DNA from: Bacillota bacterium
GTDB lineage: Bacteria > Bacillota > Clostridia > Peptostreptococcales > Anaerovoracaceae
NCBI GenBank assembly: GCA_029006195.1
Contig: JAQXGH010000001.1
Span: 1-64,000, forward strand
Direction of reading: 5' to 3'
Length of the DNA: 64,000 nucleotides
Position 1 is the stretch's first letter. Each line of letters starts with the position of its first letter. Position numbers and translations under genes: made by a program. The notes below the pieces were generated by a model, which ran no database searches, had not been told where the DNA came from, and saw only the letters and a list, made by a program, of their open reading frames with translations. This document shows, piece by piece, positions 61,709-64,000 of this stretch.

Positions 61709-64000
61709 ATGATCAAATTAATAAATGCTGATAAATATTTCTTTAAGAATAATAAGAATGAAATCCATGTTATAAACAACACTACTTTAGACATGGAAGG
61801 CAAAGGCCTCATAGCGCTCCTTGGTCCAAGCGGTGGTGGTAAGACTACTCTCCTGAATGTTATGGGCGGCCTTGATAAGGTTGGCAGCGGCAAGGTCTTT
61901 GTGAATGGACATCAGATTTCCGGACGTCCATCATGGGTAGTTGATAAAATCAGAACTTTGAACATAGGTTACATTTTCCAGAATTATAATCTTATCGATA
62001 ATATGACTGTCTTTGATAATGTGGCACTGGCACTGAAGATGACCGGTGTGACAAACAAGAAGGAAATCGAGGAAAAGGTCAATTACGTTCTGGAAAAGGT
62101 CGGTATGTTCCGCTACAGGAACAGATATGCGGATATGCTTTCGGGCGGTGAAAGACAGAGGGTAGGAATCGCCAGAGCTATCGTAAAGAATCCGCCGATA
62201 ATCATAGCGGATGAACCTACAGGAAACCTGGATAGCAGAAATACTCTGGAAGTAATGAATATCATTAAGGCGATTTCAGAGGAGAAACTTGTTGTGCTGG
62301 TTACTCATGAGGAGAAGCTGGCTAACTTCTATGCTAACAGGATCATCAGAATAAGTGACGGTACCGTTATTTCTGATGAAAACAATGAACATGAAAATGA
62401 TCTGGATTATAGGATCGAAAACAAGTTCTATCTTAAGGACATTAAGGAACATAAGCGCCTTAAAACTGAGGGCTACAACCTGGATTTCTATAACGATACT
62501 GGCGATGCGATAGACCTTGATATCGTTATAAGAAACGGAAACATATACATAAGGACAAACAATCAGGATCAACACATTGAAATCGTTGATAAGAACTCGA
62601 GCATTGAACTGATAGATGATAACTATAAGGCCATGACTATGGAGGAAACTGCTGAGCAGGCCATCGATCTTAAGACGCTCGAGTCAAAGCGAAAGAAGCG
62701 ATACCGATCAATACTGAATCCGTTTACCATGCTGATAAAGGGATTCCATTCGGTTTCAAACTACAGCTCCCTAAAGAAGGTGCTTTTGGTAGGATTCGTT
62801 GTCTCAGCTATGTTCATAACATATGCGGTCAGTATGTTCTTTGGAGTGCTCAATATCTCTGATGATGAGTTCTCAGGCGCAGATAGAGATTACATAACTG
62901 TGGTGGGCAAGAATATAAGCGTCAATAACTACAGGGGGTATGAGAACAATGAGGAATACAGTTACGTATTCCCAGGCAACTCACTAATCTCATTGGAAAT
63001 GAAGTTTGATGATTATATTCAGACTAAAGACTTTGTCGCTAATCTGGATGGATCGCTTTCGAGCGTTAATAAGCTTTCTGAAGCGAGCATTATTTATGGA
63101 CGAATGGCCCAGGACAGCAAGGAATTAGTAGTCGACAGGATGGTTATAGATTCTGTTATTATGGGACAGAGCAGTATTGAAGTCGGTGCAGGAAGGGTCA
63201 GAGATTTTGTCGACAGAACTGTTGAGATAAAACATATGGGTACTTTCAAGATAGTAGGTATAACAGATCTGAAGACACCGTGTATCTATGCTGATGAAAG
63301 TCAGTTCATAAACATTATTGCAAACTGCCCTGAATCATCCATGGAAATCCAGGATGACCCTACTGCCAGCAATCAGGAATTCATCGACTATAAGCTTATG
63401 AAAAACAGCGTAAGGCTTAAGAAGGGCAAATGGCCTGAGGGCAATTACGAGGTTTTAGTAAACGAAAAGAATAAAGGTGATTCTGCTTACAAGATCGGGA
63501 AGAAAATAAAGACAAAAATCAACGGACGTAAGCTTAAGGTAACGGGCTACTACGCTGATGATTATTACAGCGATTACATGCTTGTAAATGAGAAGATGGT
63601 AAAGTACAACCTTGTTAAGACGAAGAACAACGTCACTCTTTCTCCGTACAACAAGGAAGCTGCACTCTCCATGCTGAAATTTGAAGGTGTTAACGTTAAG
63701 GATACTTTTGAAGAAAGTAAGGAACACTATATCAAGCAGAAATGGGCATCAATGAAATCAATGCTCATAATGGCAGCTATAATACTTATTATTTCATTTA
63801 TTGAAATATACCTGATAATCAGGGCTTCCTTCCTCTCACGAATCAGAGAGGTGGGCATTTACAGAGCTATCGGTGTTAAGAAGCTGGATATCTACAGAAT
63901 GTTTGCAGGTGAAATCATAGCGATAACAACATTTGCCAGCATTCCTGGTTTCGCACTAATGGCGTTCATACTTCATAACGTATCGAAGGTATCGTACATG
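61709..64000 (+). CDS. ABC transporter, fused ATPase and FtsX-type permease (second), cut by the window end
   Basis: The frame runs open from ATG 61709 for 764 codons to the last base of the window. Residues 1-215 are the ATPase: Walker A GPSGGGKTT, signature MLSGGERQRVGIARAI, Walker [16 protein letters not shown] charged linker leads to a first membrane helix near 347-368 (VLLVGFVVSAMFITYAVSMF). A long extracellular part follows, and membrane helices near 686-708 and 731-750 end the visible sequence; the last helix is probably beyond the edge. GAGGAGGCG precedes the ATG. It is a diverged paralogue of the gene before it. Confidence 0.9.
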   Translation, partial: MIKLINADKYFFKNNKNEIHVINNTTLDMEGKGLIALLGPSGGGKTTLLNVMGGLDKVGSGKVFVNGHQISGRPSWVVDKIRTLNIGYIFQNYNLIDNMTVFDNVALALKMTGVTNKKEIEEKVNYVLEKVGMFRYRNRYADMLSGGERQRVGIARAIVKNPPIIIADEPTGNLDSRNTLEVMNIIKAISEEKLVVLVTHEEKLANFYANRIIRISDGTVISDENNEHENDLDYRIENKFYLKDIKEHKRLKTEGYNLDFYNDTGDAIDLDIVIRNGNIYIRTNNQDQHIEIVDKNSSIELIDDNYKAMTMEETAEQAIDLKTLESKRKKRYRSILNPFTMLIKGFHSVSNYSSLKKVLLVGFVVSAMFITYAVSMFFGVLNISDDEFSGADRDYITVVGKNISVNNYRGYENNEEYSYVFPGNSLISLEMKFDDYIQTKDFVANLDGSLSSVNKLSEASIIYGRMAQDSKELVVDRMVIDSVIMGQSSIEVGAGRVRDFVDRTVEIKHMGTFKIVGITDLKTPCIYADESQFINIIANCPESSMEIQDDPTASNQEFIDYKLMKNSVRLKKGKWPEGNYEVLVNEKNKGDSAYKIGKKIKTKINGRKLKVTGYYADDYYSDYMLVNEKMVKYNLVKTKNNVTLSPYNKEAALSMLKFEGVNVKDTFEESKEHYIKQKWASMKSMLIMAAIILIISFIEIYLIIRASFLSRIREVGIYRAIGVKKLDIYRMFAGEIIAITTFASIPGFALMAFILHNVSKVSYM

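Overview
The window looks like chromosome of an anaerobic, fermentative member of the Bacillota, class Clostridia. It has pyruvate formate-lyase with its activase, phosphotransacetylase, indolepyruvate:ferredoxin oxidoreductase, a rubredoxin-type rubrerythrin, a perfect HrcA/CIRCE operator, a NiaR-type regulator and many AGGAGG-type ribosome binding sites. Base composition is moderately AT-rich, and highly expressed genes prefer AGA for Arg and AAG for Lys. A placement near Anaerovoracaceae/Peptostreptococcales is a guess from gene content only. I see no prophage, insertion sequence, integrase or CRISPR-Cas locus.

Layout. 0-0.25 kb: end of an rRNA operon (5S rRNA, tRNA-Glu). 0.3-7.1 kb: HAD phosphatase, FlK-like thioesterase, an orphan terminated RNA, a SulP transporter, and two secreted proteins (M14 peptidase, Big_2-like protein). 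7.1-7.5 kb: an array of 36-37 bp inverted-repeat units and tRNA-Leu. 7.6-12.8 kb: DUF523, mnmA, then iorA-iorB-paaK, with paaK interrupted by one TAA codon. 13-15.3 kb: PaaI-type thioesterase and larC1-larB of nickel-pincer cofactor synthesis. 15.3-21.9 kb: an aromatic amino acid operon (pheA-aroF-tyrA-aroA-aroC-aroE/aroK) behind a Tyr/Phe-rich leader peptide and an attenuator. 22-24.6 kb (minus): a wall-anchored protein and a DMT transporter. 24.7-31.7 kb: clpB under CIRCE, a DUF445 protein, pflB-pflA. 31.7-37.0 kb (minus): niaR, J-domain/DUF5685/DUF4015 cluster, DUF815 ATPase and a small unknown. 37.1-44.5 kb: pseudouridine synthase, DJ-1/PfpI protein, rubrerythrin, Na/Pi transporter, hpt, sstT, DUF1805, DUF1002. 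44.6-51.1 kb: a C3/C4 acid node (pckA, LysR regulator, pta, larA-like racemase with malic enzyme). 51.2-59.3 kb: ABC-F ATPase, thioesterase, purA-purB, thiamine pyrophosphokinase, thrH, and a guaB of the Tritrichomonas-like type. 59.4-64 kb: two adjacent ATPase-permease ABC transporters, the second cut by the window edge.

How the parts work together. The aromatic operon supplies the chorismate, Phe and Tyr branches and appears to be controlled by ribosome-mediated attenuation. The leader ORF carries Tyr/Phe codons, and a terminator and a competing antiterminator can both be drawn with exact pairings. IorAB and the broken PaaK handle arylpyruvate oxidation, the catabolic counterpart. LarC1/LarB and LarA are split between two loci, and LarA sits in an apparent operon with malic enzyme, which suggests malate rather than lactate as its substrate. 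PFL/Pta, PEPCK and malic enzyme define the pyruvate node, and purA, purB, guaB and hpt cover purine interconversion.

The most notable items are the aromatic attenuator, the dispersed 36-bp inverted-repeat family, two orphan structured intergenic elements, the paaK nonsense codon, the LarC lacking its C-terminal half, and the racemase-malic enzyme pair.
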